Source: UM-FILTER-49-7 sp964599895 (GTDB lineage Bacteria > Acidobacteriota > Holophagae > Thermotomaculales > Thermotomaculaceae). Taken from it: 64,000 nt of DNA. The notes below the pieces were generated by a model. That model was not told the DNA's origin. It searched no databases and saw only the letters and a program-made list of their open reading frames with translations. Made by a program: the position numbers and the translations under genes. The stretch lies in contig CAZRHT010000001.1 in assembly GCA_964599895.1 (NCBI GenBank), positions 1-64,000 of the forward strand, read 5' to 3'. Below, piece after piece: positions 20,471-28,963 of the stretch (position 1 is its first letter; every line of letters begins with the position of its first letter).

Positions 20471-21157
20471 ATGAAGAGAATTCTCATCGTGGACGATGAT
20501 GCGTCCAATCGTTTTTTGATGGAGCAGATTCTGAAACGTGGAGGATTTGAGAGTGAATCCCTTGATTCTGGATTTCGCGCGGTTGATACAGCGAGGGAAA
20601 TTCACCCGGATCTTATTCTGCTGGACATTATGATGCCGGACAGGGATGGATTATCAGTCTTGAGGGAATTAAAAGGTGGCCCGGAGACCGCGCAGATACC
20701 GGTGATAATGGTAACAGCAAGGGATGATTCGGAGCTGCTGGCCACAGCGCTGGAAGCGGGGGCCGCTGATTATGTAAGAAAACCCCTGGACTCAGTTGAG
20801 CTTCTGGCACGGATTAATTCGGCTTTGAAGCTGGCTATGTATATGGAGGAGCATCGCAAACTGGATCAGCTTAAAGTGGTTCAGGAGATGGTGGGTGCGG
20901 TTTCCCACAATATCAACCAGCCGTTAACTGCGCTCAGGACCCACATGGCCATCCTGGAGCAAAAGATTTTCGGCAATGAAATATGCAGTATTATTGAGCC
21001 CTATCTCAACGGGATGCGCTCTTCTCTCGAAGAATTGATTGAAATGATGGAAAAACTGAAGCGCGTAAGCAGATATGAACGGGTACGGTACATGGATGGT
21101 GTGCAGATTGTCAATCTAAATCAGGTGGTGGATAAGAGCGAACCCGGAGGCTCTTGA
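20471..21157 (+). CDS. Response regulator fused to a histidine-kinase dimerisation domain, no ATPase
   Basis: 228 residues. Residues 1-120 form a canonical receiver: acidic pocket Asp8-Asp10, phosphoacceptor Asp52, Thr82 and Lys104. Residues 130-210 look like a HisKA dimerisation helix pair with the H-box SHNINQPLTAL (His146), yet the protein stops there and no HATPase domain follows. The tail is short and charged. It may be a phosphotransfer or dominant-negative partner for another kinase, or a truncated hybrid kinase. A terminator hairpin follows 15 bases after the stop, so the present end is real in this sequence. Confidence 0.75.
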   Translation: MKRILIVDDDASNRFLMEQILKRGGFESESLDSGFRAVDTAREIHPDLILLDIMMPDRDGLSVLRELKGGPETAQIPVIMVTARDDSELLATALEAGAADYVRKPLDSVELLARINSALKLAMYMEEHRKLDQLKVVQEMVGAVSHNINQPLTALRTHMAILEQKIFGNEICSIIEPYLNGMRSSLEELIEMMEKLKRVSRYERVRYMDGVQIVNLNQVVDKSEPGGS

Positions 21158-21171
21158 GACAGCGAATAAAA

Positions 21172-21198
21172 AAAGGCACCCGTTCGGGTGCCTTTCAA
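21172..21198. terminator. Bidirectional intrinsic terminator
   Basis: Arms AAAGGCACCC and GGGTGCCTTT form a perfect 10-bp stem with a GTTC loop, with A-rich sequence before and T-rich after. It sits between two convergent genes (response regulator and rpsA) and can end both transcripts. Confidence 0.9.
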
Positions 21199-21218
21199 TA
21201 TGCAATTTTGAAAATCAA

Positions 21219-23084
21219 TCAGAGATCGATGTCCTTCATAAAATCACCGAGAGTTGCAGCACCGGAGCCGGAAGTGGATGAGACAGTGGAGCTTTCCTTC
21301 TGTTCTCTTCTTGGCTTTGCTGCGCGGGTTTTCGGCTTCTTTTCAGACTGCTGAGCTTTCTGTTCGAACTTCTTTGCTGGAGAAGGTTGTGGCTTCTGTT
21401 CCGGCATGGCTGCCTTTTCTTTAGCCAGAATGAGCTGACGCATTGAAAGGCCGATCTTCTTGTCGACAGAATCAATCTTGACAATCTTCATTTCGACTTC
21501 CTGACCGACTTCAAGAATATCGGCAGGTTTGTCAATCCTGTCTTTGGCAATTTCGGAAACATGAACCAGTCCTTCGATATCTTCCTGAAGCTCTACGAAT
21601 GCGCCGTAATCTTCCATACGAACGATTTTCCCAGTGACTGTATCTCCAATGTTGTGTTGAGAAAAGAAATCTTTCCACGGGTCTTTGGTTAATTGCTTCA
21701 TGCCCAGCGAAACGCGCTGTTTCTCCGGATCAATTGAAAGCACCTGTACTTTGATCTTATCTCCAGGCTGAACAAATTCTGTCGGATTCTTCGATTTCTT
21801 GGTCCACGACATGTCTGTAACATGAATCAAGCCGTCCACTCCGTCGTAAATTTCCATAAATGCACCAAATTCAGTCACATTCTTTACTTCGCCTTCTACA
21901 AGATCACCGGGCTTGAACTTTTCCTGAATAATGTCCCATGGATTTTCTTTGGCCTGTTTCAACCCGAGTCCCAGCTTGCGGTTCTCTGAATTGACTTCCA
22001 ATACCACGGCTTCCACTTCATCTCCCATTTTCAGAAACTGCTGGGCCTTGGAAATCTTCTGGGTCCAGGACATGTCATTTACGTGGACAAGGCCTTCAAT
22101 TCCAGGTTCTACTTCCACGAATGCACCGTAATTTTTCAGGTTGACTACCTTGGCGTTGACCCGTGTATCGACAGGATATTTCTCTTCGACCGTGGTCCAG
22201 GGATCTGGAGTCTTCTGCTTGTAACCGAGAGATATCTTCTCTGTCTCATTATCAATAGACAGAATAATTACTTCAATCTCTTCGCCTACCTTGAAAAAAT
22301 CGGAAGGATGGCTGACTTTACCCCAGGAGATATCGCTGATATGAAGCAGACCGTCGATGCCGCCGAGATCCACAAAAACACCGTAATCGGTGATATTCTT
22401 GATGATGCCGGAAACCAGGTCTCCCTCTGTAATGGTTGCCAGGAGCTGGGCTTTCTTTTCGTTATATTCTTTTTCCAGGAGTTCTTTCCGGGAAACGACA
22501 TAGTTCTTGCTGGATGCTTTCAAAATAGTGAAGTCATGTTCCTGACCGATGTAGTGCTCGGCTTTTTTCTGCGACTTAAAGTCTACATGGGATTGCGGAA
22601 GGAAAGCCATAACACCGCCAAGATCCACACGAAATCCACCTTTTATACGTTCTACGATGGTACCTTTGATTACGCTGTTTTCTTGTGCCGCTTCTTTCAG
22701 CTGATCCAGACGCGCCCGTTGTTTTGCCCGTTTGCGGGACAGCTTGATGATATCTCCGCCAGAAAGAGTCCTTTCAACGACAATGTCTATTTCATCACCG
22801 GACTTAGGTATTTCCTCGCCCAGTTCCTCAAAATCGGAAACCGGAACAGTGCCTTCCACTTTCTGGCCGATGTCGACGAATATGTCACCATTGCTGACGC
22901 TGATAACCATGCCCTTTACAAGCTTGCCCTGTTCCACTGATTCAAAATCAGCTTCGGACTGGGCAAGTAGTGCCTCAAAGGATTCCTTGGGATCGGCCGC
23001 TTCAGCTTTTCCGACCTTTACGTCTTTTTCCTGCTGGATTTCCTTTTCTGTCTCGTTCAATTCGTTTTCGTTATTGTTAACCAT
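21219..23084 (-). CDS. rpsA: Ribosomal protein S1
   Basis: 621 residues with six S1 RNA-binding domains (starting about residues 55, 140, 223, 308, 395 and 482), each with the G-x-F/V-V-x-L/I core and the GLxHxSD/NDMSW pattern in the last four. S1 binds mRNA on the 30S subunit and promotes initiation. An acidic N-terminal tail (about 1-45) and a low-complexity Lys/Gln/Pro/Ser-rich C-terminal tail (about 565-621) flank the domains. The ATG has an AGGGGG site. It shares its promoter region with nupC on the opposite strand. Confidence 0.96.
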   Translation of the reverse strand: MVNNNENELNETEKEIQQEKDVKVGKAEAADPKESFEALLAQSEADFESVEQGKLVKGMVISVSNGDIFVDIGQKVEGTVPVSDFEELGEEIPKSGDEIDIVVERTLSGGDIIKLSRKRAKQRARLDQLKEAAQENSVIKGTIVERIKGGFRVDLGGVMAFLPQSHVDFKSQKKAEHYIGQEHDFTILKASSKNYVVSRKELLEKEYNEKKAQLLATITEGDLVSGIIKNITDYGVFVDLGGIDGLLHISDISWGKVSHPSDFFKVGEEIEVIILSIDNETEKISLGYKQKTPDPWTTVEEKYPVDTRVNAKVVNLKNYGAFVEVEPGIEGLVHVNDMSWTQKISKAQQFLKMGDEVEAVVLEVNSENRKLGLGLKQAKENPWDIIQEKFKPGDLVEGEVKNVTEFGAFMEIYDGVDGLIHVTDMSWTKKSKNPTEFVQPGDKIKVQVLSIDPEKQRVSLGMKQLTKDPWKDFFSQHNIGDTVTGKIVRMEDYGAFVELQEDIEGLVHVSEIAKDRIDKPADILEVGQEVEMKIVKIDSVDKKIGLSMRQLILAKEKAAMPEQKPQPSPAKKFEQKAQQSEKKPKTRAAKPRREQKESSTVSSTSGSGAATLGDFMKDIDL

Positions 23085-23147
23085 AACAAAACCCCCTACC
23101 TAATAATCCTTGTCAATTCACACGAGTACCCGGTAAATTGACAGGTC

Positions 23148-23199
23148 ATTATAGCAACGGAGTACTGCTATTGCAATAAAAAGTGGAATTGTTTATAAT
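23148..23199. promoter_or_regulatory. Symmetric divergent promoter sharing one -35 box
   Basis: A palindromic TTGCAA at 23171-23176 is exactly 17 bases from TATAAT on the plus strand (23194-23199, towards nupC) and exactly 17 bases from TATAAT on the minus strand (ATTATA at 23148-23153, towards rpsA). Both -10 boxes are perfect consensus. One RNA polymerase at a time could use the shared -35, so rpsA and nupC transcription should compete. Confidence 0.8.
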
Positions 23200-23265
23200 T
23201 TGCGCCACGGTTGTTGTTCAACTCTTTGTAGAACAGACAATTGAAGAAGAGAGAAAGGGGCAGAT

Positions 23266-24474
23266 ATGTATCGGTTGGTGTCGTTGGTAGGGCTTGTATT
23301 CATGATGCTGGTCGCCTTTGCGGTTTCTGAAAACAGGAAAAAGATTCCATTCAGGGTTGTCATTGCGGGATTGCTCCTTCAGTTTTTCTTCGCCCTGCTC
23401 ATCCTGAAGACAGGACCGGGACGATCAGCCTTTCATGCCGTAGAGATATATGCTGCAAAACTGCTGGCTTTCTCCCAGGCTGGCTCGGAATTTGTATTTG
23501 GGAATCTGGCCAGTCCGGACAGCACATTGAGGCCGGGTTTTATCTTTGCCTTTCAGGTGCTGCCCACGATTATCTTTTTCTCTTCCCTGATGGCAGTGCT
23601 TTACCATCTCGGGATCATGCAAAAGGTTATCAAGGGCATGGCATTTGTCATGCAGAAAACAATGAAAATCTCCGGAGCGGAGTCCATGGCGGTGGCTGCC
23701 AATACTTTTGTAGGTCAGACAGAGGCACCGCTGGTTATTGAACCGTATGTGTCAAATATGACAATGTCTGAATTGATGACGCTGATGACGGGAGGCATGG
23801 CGACCATTGCTGGATCAGTTCTGGTCGCCTATGTAGGCCTTGGCTTAAACGCCGGACACCTGGTGGCTGCCAGCATCATGTCCGCACCCGCCGCCGTTCT
23901 TATCGCCAAAATCATCTATCCGGAAACGGGAAAGCCAATGACCCTGGATGAACATAAGGCGGAAATCAAAGTTACCACCACCAATCTCATCGACGCTGCA
24001 GCAGAGGGGGCCACGGTGGGACTGAAACTTGCTTTGAACGTCGCCGCCATGCTCATCGCATTTATCGCTCTGATCCACATGTTTGATGCCTTTCTTGGTA
24101 TTTTCCATACTGACCTGAAGACGGTTCTGGGCACACTTTTCTATCCTTTTGCGGTAGTGATGGGTGTTCCTTTGAAGGATTGTGTTTCTTTTGGCTATTT
24201 GCTTGGGACCAAAATTTCGGTTAATGAATTTGTGGCTTATACGGAGTTGGCCAAGATGACCGGTGCCGGCGTTTTGTCCCAGCGTTCCACAATCCTGGCA
24301 ACCTATGCCCTGTGCGGATTTGCCAACTTTTCTTCCATTGCAATTCAAGTCGGGGGAATCGGCGCAATCGCACCCAACCGGAAAAAGGACCTGGCGAAAC
24401 TGGGACTGAAAGCCATGATAGGAGGGGCGCTGGCCTCATGGATGACGGCTTGTGTAGCTGGCCTGTTGATTTAG
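23266..24474 (+). CDS. nupC: Concentrative nucleoside transporter NupC
   Basis: 402 residues with about ten membrane segments, the usual CNT length; imports nucleosides with sodium or protons across the inner membrane. Family motifs include GQTEAPLVIEPY, MTGGMATIAGSVL and the late GFANFSSIAIQVGG. It is the first gene of an operon with purine nucleoside phosphorylase and cytidine deaminase, which act on what it imports. GAAAGGGG precedes the ATG. Confidence 0.95.
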   Translation: MYRLVSLVGLVFMMLVAFAVSENRKKIPFRVVIAGLLLQFFFALLILKTGPGRSAFHAVEIYAAKLLAFSQAGSEFVFGNLASPDSTLRPGFIFAFQVLPTIIFFSSLMAVLYHLGIMQKVIKGMAFVMQKTMKISGAESMAVAANTFVGQTEAPLVIEPYVSNMTMSELMTLMTGGMATIAGSVLVAYVGLGLNAGHLVAASIMSAPAAVLIAKIIYPETGKPMTLDEHKAEIKVTTTNLIDAAAEGATVGLKLALNVAAMLIAFIALIHMFDAFLGIFHTDLKTVLGTLFYPFAVVMGVPLKDCVSFGYLLGTKISVNEFVAYTELAKMTGAGVLSQRSTILATYALCGFANFSSIAIQVGGIGAIAPNRKKDLAKLGLKAMIGGALASWMTACVAGLLI

Positions 24475-24502
24475 AGTATGCACATGGGATCGAGGAGGAA
24501 AG

Positions 24503-25318
24503 ATGATTGATGACAAGCGAATCCTGGAAAAACTGAAGGCTGAACCCTGTTTCAGATCTCCTGATATCGCGGTGGTTCTGGGCTCAGGTCTGGGCTCACT
24601 GGCGGACCGTGAAGAAAACGAATCCATTTCTTACAGTACTATTCCGGCTTTCCCTCAGCCTACAGTTGAGGGACACGGCGGCAAGATCGTGTTTGCTGAA
24701 TTCGGCGGCAACAATGTGATGATGTTCCAGGGACGCTTTCATTTTTATGAAGGATATCCTATGGATGTAGTGACATTGTTTCCCCGTCTCGCGGCATTGC
24801 TCGGGGCGAAGCTGTATCTGGTTACAAATGCCGCAGGCGGTGTAAACAAAGCATTTCATCCCGGCGACCTGATGGTGATTCGCGATCATCTGAACCTTAT
24901 GGGTGCCAATCCACTGATCGGCAAGAATCGGGATGAACTGGGGCCAAGATTTCCGGATATGACCCATGCTTACGATCCGGAGTTTTCCCGAAAGCTTGTT
25001 ACATGTGGAAAGGATGCGGGATTGGATCTGAGGGAAGGTGTGTATGCCGCGTTGACTGGCCCGTCCTACGAAACGCCTGCTGAAATTAATATGCTGCGAA
25101 CGATGGGAGCAGATGCCATAGGCATGTCCACCGTTCCGGAAGTTATCGTGGCGCGACATGCAGGGCTTAAGGTCTGCGGCATTTCATGCATTACCAACCT
25201 TGCCGCGGGAGTAACTGATCAGCCATTGTCCCATTCGGAAGTACTTGAAACCGGTGAGAGAGTCAAGTATGATTTTGTAAAGGTCATTTCAAGTTTTCTG
25301 GAGAGCGTATCGGTATGA
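24503..25318 (+). CDS. punA: Purine nucleoside phosphorylase, trimeric type
   Basis: 271 residues, matching trimeric PNP that splits inosine and guanosine with phosphate into base and ribose 1-phosphate. Seen: VVLGSGLGSLAD at the N-terminus (phosphate site), FQGRFHFYEGYP, VTNAAGG, GPSYETPAEI and GMSTVPE, then CITNLAAG. An AGGAGG site lies just before the ATG, 28 bases after nupC. Its last four bases overlap cdd. Confidence 0.95.
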   Translation: MIDDKRILEKLKAEPCFRSPDIAVVLGSGLGSLADREENESISYSTIPAFPQPTVEGHGGKIVFAEFGGNNVMMFQGRFHFYEGYPMDVVTLFPRLAALLGAKLYLVTNAAGGVNKAFHPGDLMVIRDHLNLMGANPLIGKNRDELGPRFPDMTHAYDPEFSRKLVTCGKDAGLDLREGVYAALTGPSYETPAEINMLRTMGADAIGMSTVPEVIVARHAGLKVCGISCITNLAAGVTDQPLSHSEVLETGERVKYDFVKVISSFLESVSV

Positions 25319-25713
25319 ACGCAGAAATACTCGATGAATTAAAAGAACTGGCTGCCCGGGCTTACGCCCCGTATTCCCACTTCCCAGTGGCAGTGCTGAT
25401 ACGGGACAGGAACGGGAAGCTGGCACGGGGAGTGAACGTGGAGAATGCCTCCTACGGTCTCACTTCCTGCGCTGAAAGGAATGCAGTTTTTTCTTTTATA
25501 GCCAGCGGTCTTGAAAAGCCGGCGGAGCTTTTTCTGTACACTGAGACCGATTCTTTTACCGCTCCCTGCGGTGCCTGTAGACAGGTTTTAATGGAATTTG
25601 ATCCAGAACTGTCAGTGACCATGATCAATCAAAGTGGTGAGGCAAAGCGGGTACTCATATCAGAACTGGTACCTTTACCATTCGGACCGAAGGACCTGGA
25701 TGACGTAAGATGA
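25315..25713 (+). CDS. cdd: Cytidine deaminase
   Basis: 132 residues, the homotetramer-type length; deaminates cytidine and deoxycytidine to uridine forms. The zinc site is CAERNA (Cys and catalytic Glu) plus PCGACRQ (two Cys), the three-cysteine ligand set of small Cdd. It overlaps punA by ATGA at its start and the FHA gene at its end, so all are coupled. Confidence 0.95.
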   Translation: MNAEILDELKELAARAYAPYSHFPVAVLIRDRNGKLARGVNVENASYGLTSCAERNAVFSFIASGLEKPAELFLYTETDSFTAPCGACRQVLMEFDPELSVTMINQSGEAKRVLISELVPLPFGPKDLDDVR

Positions 25714-26246
25714 TTATTCAATGCCCGAGCTGCAGAAAGAAATACAAATATGAAACAGAACGATTCAGTGGCGAAGAACTGAAAAAAATCAAGTGTCCCC
25801 ATTGCGAAACCGTATTTGAAATCAGAAATCCGGAATTTGGAAAGGAAAAAGCAGAAACCACCACTGCAATCCATAGCACGGAAGCGGTCAGTGAGTCGTT
25901 GGAGAAAGTGGCCCGTCAACTACTTAGACAAAAGCGTATTTCCATGGCATTTTTATCCGGTGGGATGGCTGGGCAGGTGTATGAAATTCGACAACCTTCG
26001 GTCATTTTAGGTCGTTCGGACTGCGATGTTGTATTGGATGACCCGGAGTGCTCCCGCCAGCACGCAGAGGTAGCCGTCCGGGCCAACGGTGTATACCTGA
26101 TAGATCTTGACAGTACAAACGGAACATTCGTGGACGGAATCCGAATCAATGAAATGAAATTGACAGACAAGGATGAGTTTTCCATTGGAAGTATCAATAT
26201 TATGTTGATTATCCGCGACCGAATCAACGAAATGGATACGGTGTGA
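25710..26246 (+). CDS. Zinc-ribbon and FHA domain protein
   Basis: 178 residues. The N-terminus is a short zinc ribbon (CPSC...CPHC, residues 5-32) of the MJ0042 type often found on signalling proteins. Residues about 90-170 form an FHA domain with the phosphothreonine-binding pattern GRSDCDV...SRQHAEV...DLDSTNGTFVDG. It should bind Thr-phosphorylated partners, implying a Ser/Thr kinase elsewhere. Sandwiched by 4-base overlaps between cdd and ddl, it may regulate cell wall precursor synthesis, but that is inference from position only. Confidence 0.88.
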   Translation: MIIQCPSCRKKYKYETERFSGEELKKIKCPHCETVFEIRNPEFGKEKAETTTAIHSTEAVSESLEKVARQLLRQKRISMAFLSGGMAGQVYEIRQPSVILGRSDCDVVLDDPECSRQHAEVAVRANGVYLIDLDSTNGTFVDGIRINEMKLTDKDEFSIGSINIMLIIRDRINEMDTV

Positions 26247-27247
26247 AGACTGTCGGCGTCGTATTCGGCGGCAAAAGCCCGGAGCATGATGTTTCCATTG
26301 TCTCAGCTCAATCCATAGTTACCAACATGGACAGCAATGTTTATGCGCCTGTACTTTTCCCCATGGACCGGGAAGGACAGTTGTTCAGGGGAGATGGCGG
26401 TTTTGAATTTCTGAACAACGGTAACGAGGAAAGTGTGTTACCGGTATCCTTTGACGAATTGAAGAAGATGGATGTCGTATTCCCCGTTCTCCACGGTCCC
26501 TTCGGAGAAGATGGTACCATCCAGGGTCTGCTTGAAATGATGAGCATCCCCTACGTCGGCAGTGGAGTAGAGTCCTGCGCGTTGAATATGCACAAGGGAT
26601 TGTTCCGTGATGTTTTCGCTGTGAAGGGTATTTCTCAACCGCATTACAGGTACTTTTCAAGGACGGAGAAGACGACCTCGCTGAATGAAATCCGCCAAAC
26701 CCTCGCATTGCCCCTGTTTGTGAAACCGTGTCGGGGAGGTTCCAGTATCGGAATTTCCCGTGTAGACGCAATAGACAAATTGGAAGACGCTGTGGAAATC
26801 GCATTCCGATATGACGACTGCGTGATTGTGGAAGAGGGAATTGATATCACTGAAGAATTGGAAGTGGCTGTGCTGGGACGACCGGGCAAACTGACTGTGG
26901 CAGGGCCGGGTGGGCTCATTGCCGGCGATATTTTCTACAGTTATGATGACAAATACGTCAACAAGCGGACCCGTTTCCAGATTCCGGTGGAAGATCTGCC
27001 CGCAGAAACATTATCAGGAATAAGAAACTTGGCGGCGACCGCCTTTGATGTTACGAACTGCTTTGGGCTGGCACGGGTGGATTTCCTCTTTAACCGGAAT
27101 AGCGGTTATCTGGCACTGAACGAAATTAACACCATGCCCGGATTCACCGACATTTCCATGTATCCCAAATTGATGATGACAACCGGTATGAGCTTTTCGG
27201 AGCTTGTCAGTGCTCTGCTGGAACTGGCATTTCAGAGAGGCCGATGA
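26243..27247 (+). CDS. ddl: D-alanine--D-alanine ligase
   Basis: 334 residues from a GTG start that overlaps the previous stop (GTGA). An ATP-grasp enzyme making the D-Ala-D-Ala dipeptide of peptidoglycan in the cytosol. Signatures: GGKSPEHDVSIVSA at the N-terminus, HGPFGEDGTIQG, KPCRGGSSIGIS for ATP, and NEINTMPGFTDISMYP at the active site. It lies outside the dcw cluster, coupled instead to nucleoside salvage and rsmG genes. Confidence 0.95.
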   Translation: MKTVGVVFGGKSPEHDVSIVSAQSIVTNMDSNVYAPVLFPMDREGQLFRGDGGFEFLNNGNEESVLPVSFDELKKMDVVFPVLHGPFGEDGTIQGLLEMMSIPYVGSGVESCALNMHKGLFRDVFAVKGISQPHYRYFSRTEKTTSLNEIRQTLALPLFVKPCRGGSSIGISRVDAIDKLEDAVEIAFRYDDCVIVEEGIDITEELEVAVLGRPGKLTVAGPGGLIAGDIFYSYDDKYVNKRTRFQIPVEDLPAETLSGIRNLAATAFDVTNCFGLARVDFLFNRNSGYLALNEINTMPGFTDISMYPKLMMTTGMSFSELVSALLELAFQRGR

Positions 27248-27837
27248 GCCGGTTACAGGACTTTTATCCCTGGTTAACTGAAAATAAAATTGCCGTTCCG
27301 GAATCAGGACAGAAAACGCGACTGAATCAATTTCTGGAGCTTCTCCTCACTTGGAACCGGAAGATGAATCTGACAGCGGATCACAATCACCATACCCTTT
27401 TAACACGCCATCTGCTGGATTCGCTGACTCCACTTGCCACAGAGGAAATTGGCAAAAATCCTGTGGTGGATGTTGGTTCAGGAACCGGTTTCCCGGCAAT
27501 TCCCCTGGCTGTAATGCTGCCGGAAACTCCTTTTGTTCTGATTGAAAAGGTGGCACGTAAGTGCGCGTTTCTGAAAATGACGGTTCGTCGCCTGGCCTTG
27601 ACGAATGTTCAGATTGTAGAATCCCTTCTTCAGGATTGGGTTCAGAATGAGCCAAGGTTTCAAACCGCAATTACACGGGCAGTCCGTGTGGATGCTGAAT
27701 TGAAAACACAACTGATTGAAAAGGGGGTTGAGCGTCTTGTATATTTTTCGTCCCAGCCTTCTGCCGACACTGTCCTAGAATACCATCTGCCTGCGGAGAA
27801 AAGAAAACGCTTTCTGGACTGCTTTTCTCTGAAATAG
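27244..27837 (+). CDS. rsmG: 16S rRNA (guanine-527-N7)-methyltransferase RsmG
   Basis: 197 residues, a little short for the family. It methylates G527 of 16S rRNA with SAM. Motifs: N-terminal WNRKMNLTA, HLLDSL, the SAM loop VDVGSGTGFPAIPLA, and TRAV near residue 140. Its ATG overlaps ddl by 4 bases and it ends the nupC operon. The C-terminal part is more divergent than usual, but the catalytic core is intact. Confidence 0.93.
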   Translation: MSRLQDFYPWLTENKIAVPESGQKTRLNQFLELLLTWNRKMNLTADHNHHTLLTRHLLDSLTPLATEEIGKNPVVDVGSGTGFPAIPLAVMLPETPFVLIEKVARKCAFLKMTVRRLALTNVQIVESLLQDWVQNEPRFQTAITRAVRVDAELKTQLIEKGVERLVYFSSQPSADTVLEYHLPAEKRKRFLDCFSLK

Positions 27838-27944
27838 TGAAAGATAAGTTAGAAGATAAACGTTCTGTCTGGACGGGGAAGCAGTAAATTTTCTAAAGTT
27901 GCAACTCTTTGTGTTTCTATTCGCTTGTTTCAGTTGATCTTCCC

Positions 27945-28051
27945 GGTGGCACTTTGTACCACCTCCCGGACACATACGGCCCTTCGGTCCGGTTTGCGGG
28001 GAGTGCGAAAGGTGTTGTACAATGAGCACACGTGAAAGAGATCCGGGAGGT
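27945..28051 (+). promoter_or_regulatory. Leader with complementary anti-ribosome-site segment
   Basis: ACCTCCCGGA at 27961-27970 is perfectly complementary to TCCGGGAGGT at 28042-28051, which contains the ribosome site of the next gene. Its first bases are also part of an alternative hairpin, GGTGG at 27945-27949 with CCACC at 27959-27963. The two pairings exclude each other, as in translational switches. The rest of the 27838-28057 gap shows no gene. Confidence 0.45.
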
Positions 28052-28057
28052 TTTGAA

Positions 28058-28777
28058 GTGAAACGATTTGGTTGGATTTTGATGGTGTTGGCTCTGATAC
28101 CGGGCGCATTTGCACAGAATATTGACTTCACAGGTCCCATGAACCAGGTTCAATTCAGCAACTTTACAAAGGAAATGGGTACGGCCTTATGGTTCAGTCC
28201 GGGCGCCCCTGCAGAGTCCCTGGGCGTGACAGGATTTGATATTTCAGCGGACGTTTTGCTCGTGAACATTTCAAACGGTTCCAATTTCTGGAAGAACATG
28301 ACAATTGGAAATCCAGACAGTTACCTGACTACTACGAGAATCCATGTTCAGAAGGGGTTGCCGTTTGGCGTAGATGTCGGCATGATGTGGAGCAAAGCCC
28401 TGGACTCGAACGTTTCCAGTTGGGGCGTTGAGGCAAAATACAGTCTGGTCAAGGGCTCTACAGTCATGCCTGCCGTTGTCGCTCGAGCATCATATTCAAA
28501 GCTTACAGGCGTAGATCATCTGAATATGAATACAAAATCTCTGGGTTTAATGGTAAGCAAAGGGTTCCTGATGTTCACCCCCTACGCAGGTGTTTCACTG
28601 GTTCAGATGCATGCTTCCCCTTCTGTTGCGGGTACCGGTCTTTTCGGAGTTACAGAGACAGTGACACAAGTGTGTGGAGGACTCCAGTTTTCTCCGTTTC
28701 CGTTCCTGGTTGTGAATGGAGAAGTGAGTAAAGGGGAAGTACTGCAATACGCATTGAAAGTCGGAATCCGGTTTTAG
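28058..28777 (+). CDS. Putative outer membrane beta-barrel protein
   Basis: About 239 residues from GTG 28058, chosen because GGGAGG lies seven bases upstream and a clean signal peptide follows (KRFGWILMVLALIPGAFA). The mature part alternates polar and hydrophobic residues, is rich in Gly, Ser and aromatic residues, and ends in Phe (VGIRF), the mark of outer membrane beta-barrels. I do not recognise the family. Its size would suit an 8-10 strand barrel. The ribosome site may be masked by the leader segment at 27961-27970. Confidence 0.65.
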   Translation: MKRFGWILMVLALIPGAFAQNIDFTGPMNQVQFSNFTKEMGTALWFSPGAPAESLGVTGFDISADVLLVNISNGSNFWKNMTIGNPDSYLTTTRIHVQKGLPFGVDVGMMWSKALDSNVSSWGVEAKYSLVKGSTVMPAVVARASYSKLTGVDHLNMNTKSLGLMVSKGFLMFTPYAGVSLVQMHASPSVAGTGLFGVTETVTQVCGGLQFSPFPFLVVNGEVSKGEVLQYALKVGIRF

Positions 28778-28963
28778 GGATCGGATGTTGACGAGACAGT
28801 GAATGGATCGAGAAAACCGACTGAATTATAAATTCCCTGACTTTTCTGCCTCCTGTCCTGCAAACCTGCACCGGCTTCTGTTATTGGAGAGGTTTGTACT
28901 TGACGAAGGGGACGGGGTTTGAGAGGATGTTTCTTGATTTTGAAAAGCTGACAGGAGGCCTTT

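Noticed and set aside
22083..22940. Long open frame (285 codons) on the plus strand
   Set aside because: It lies wholly antisense to rpsA, whose six S1 domains are unmistakable; the translated product has no family features and no ribosome site.
24503..25318. Alternative call of punA as MTA phosphorylase
   Set aside because: The LGSGLGSLAD start, GPSYETPAEI and total length fit trimeric purine nucleoside phosphorylase better, as does its place between nupC and cdd.
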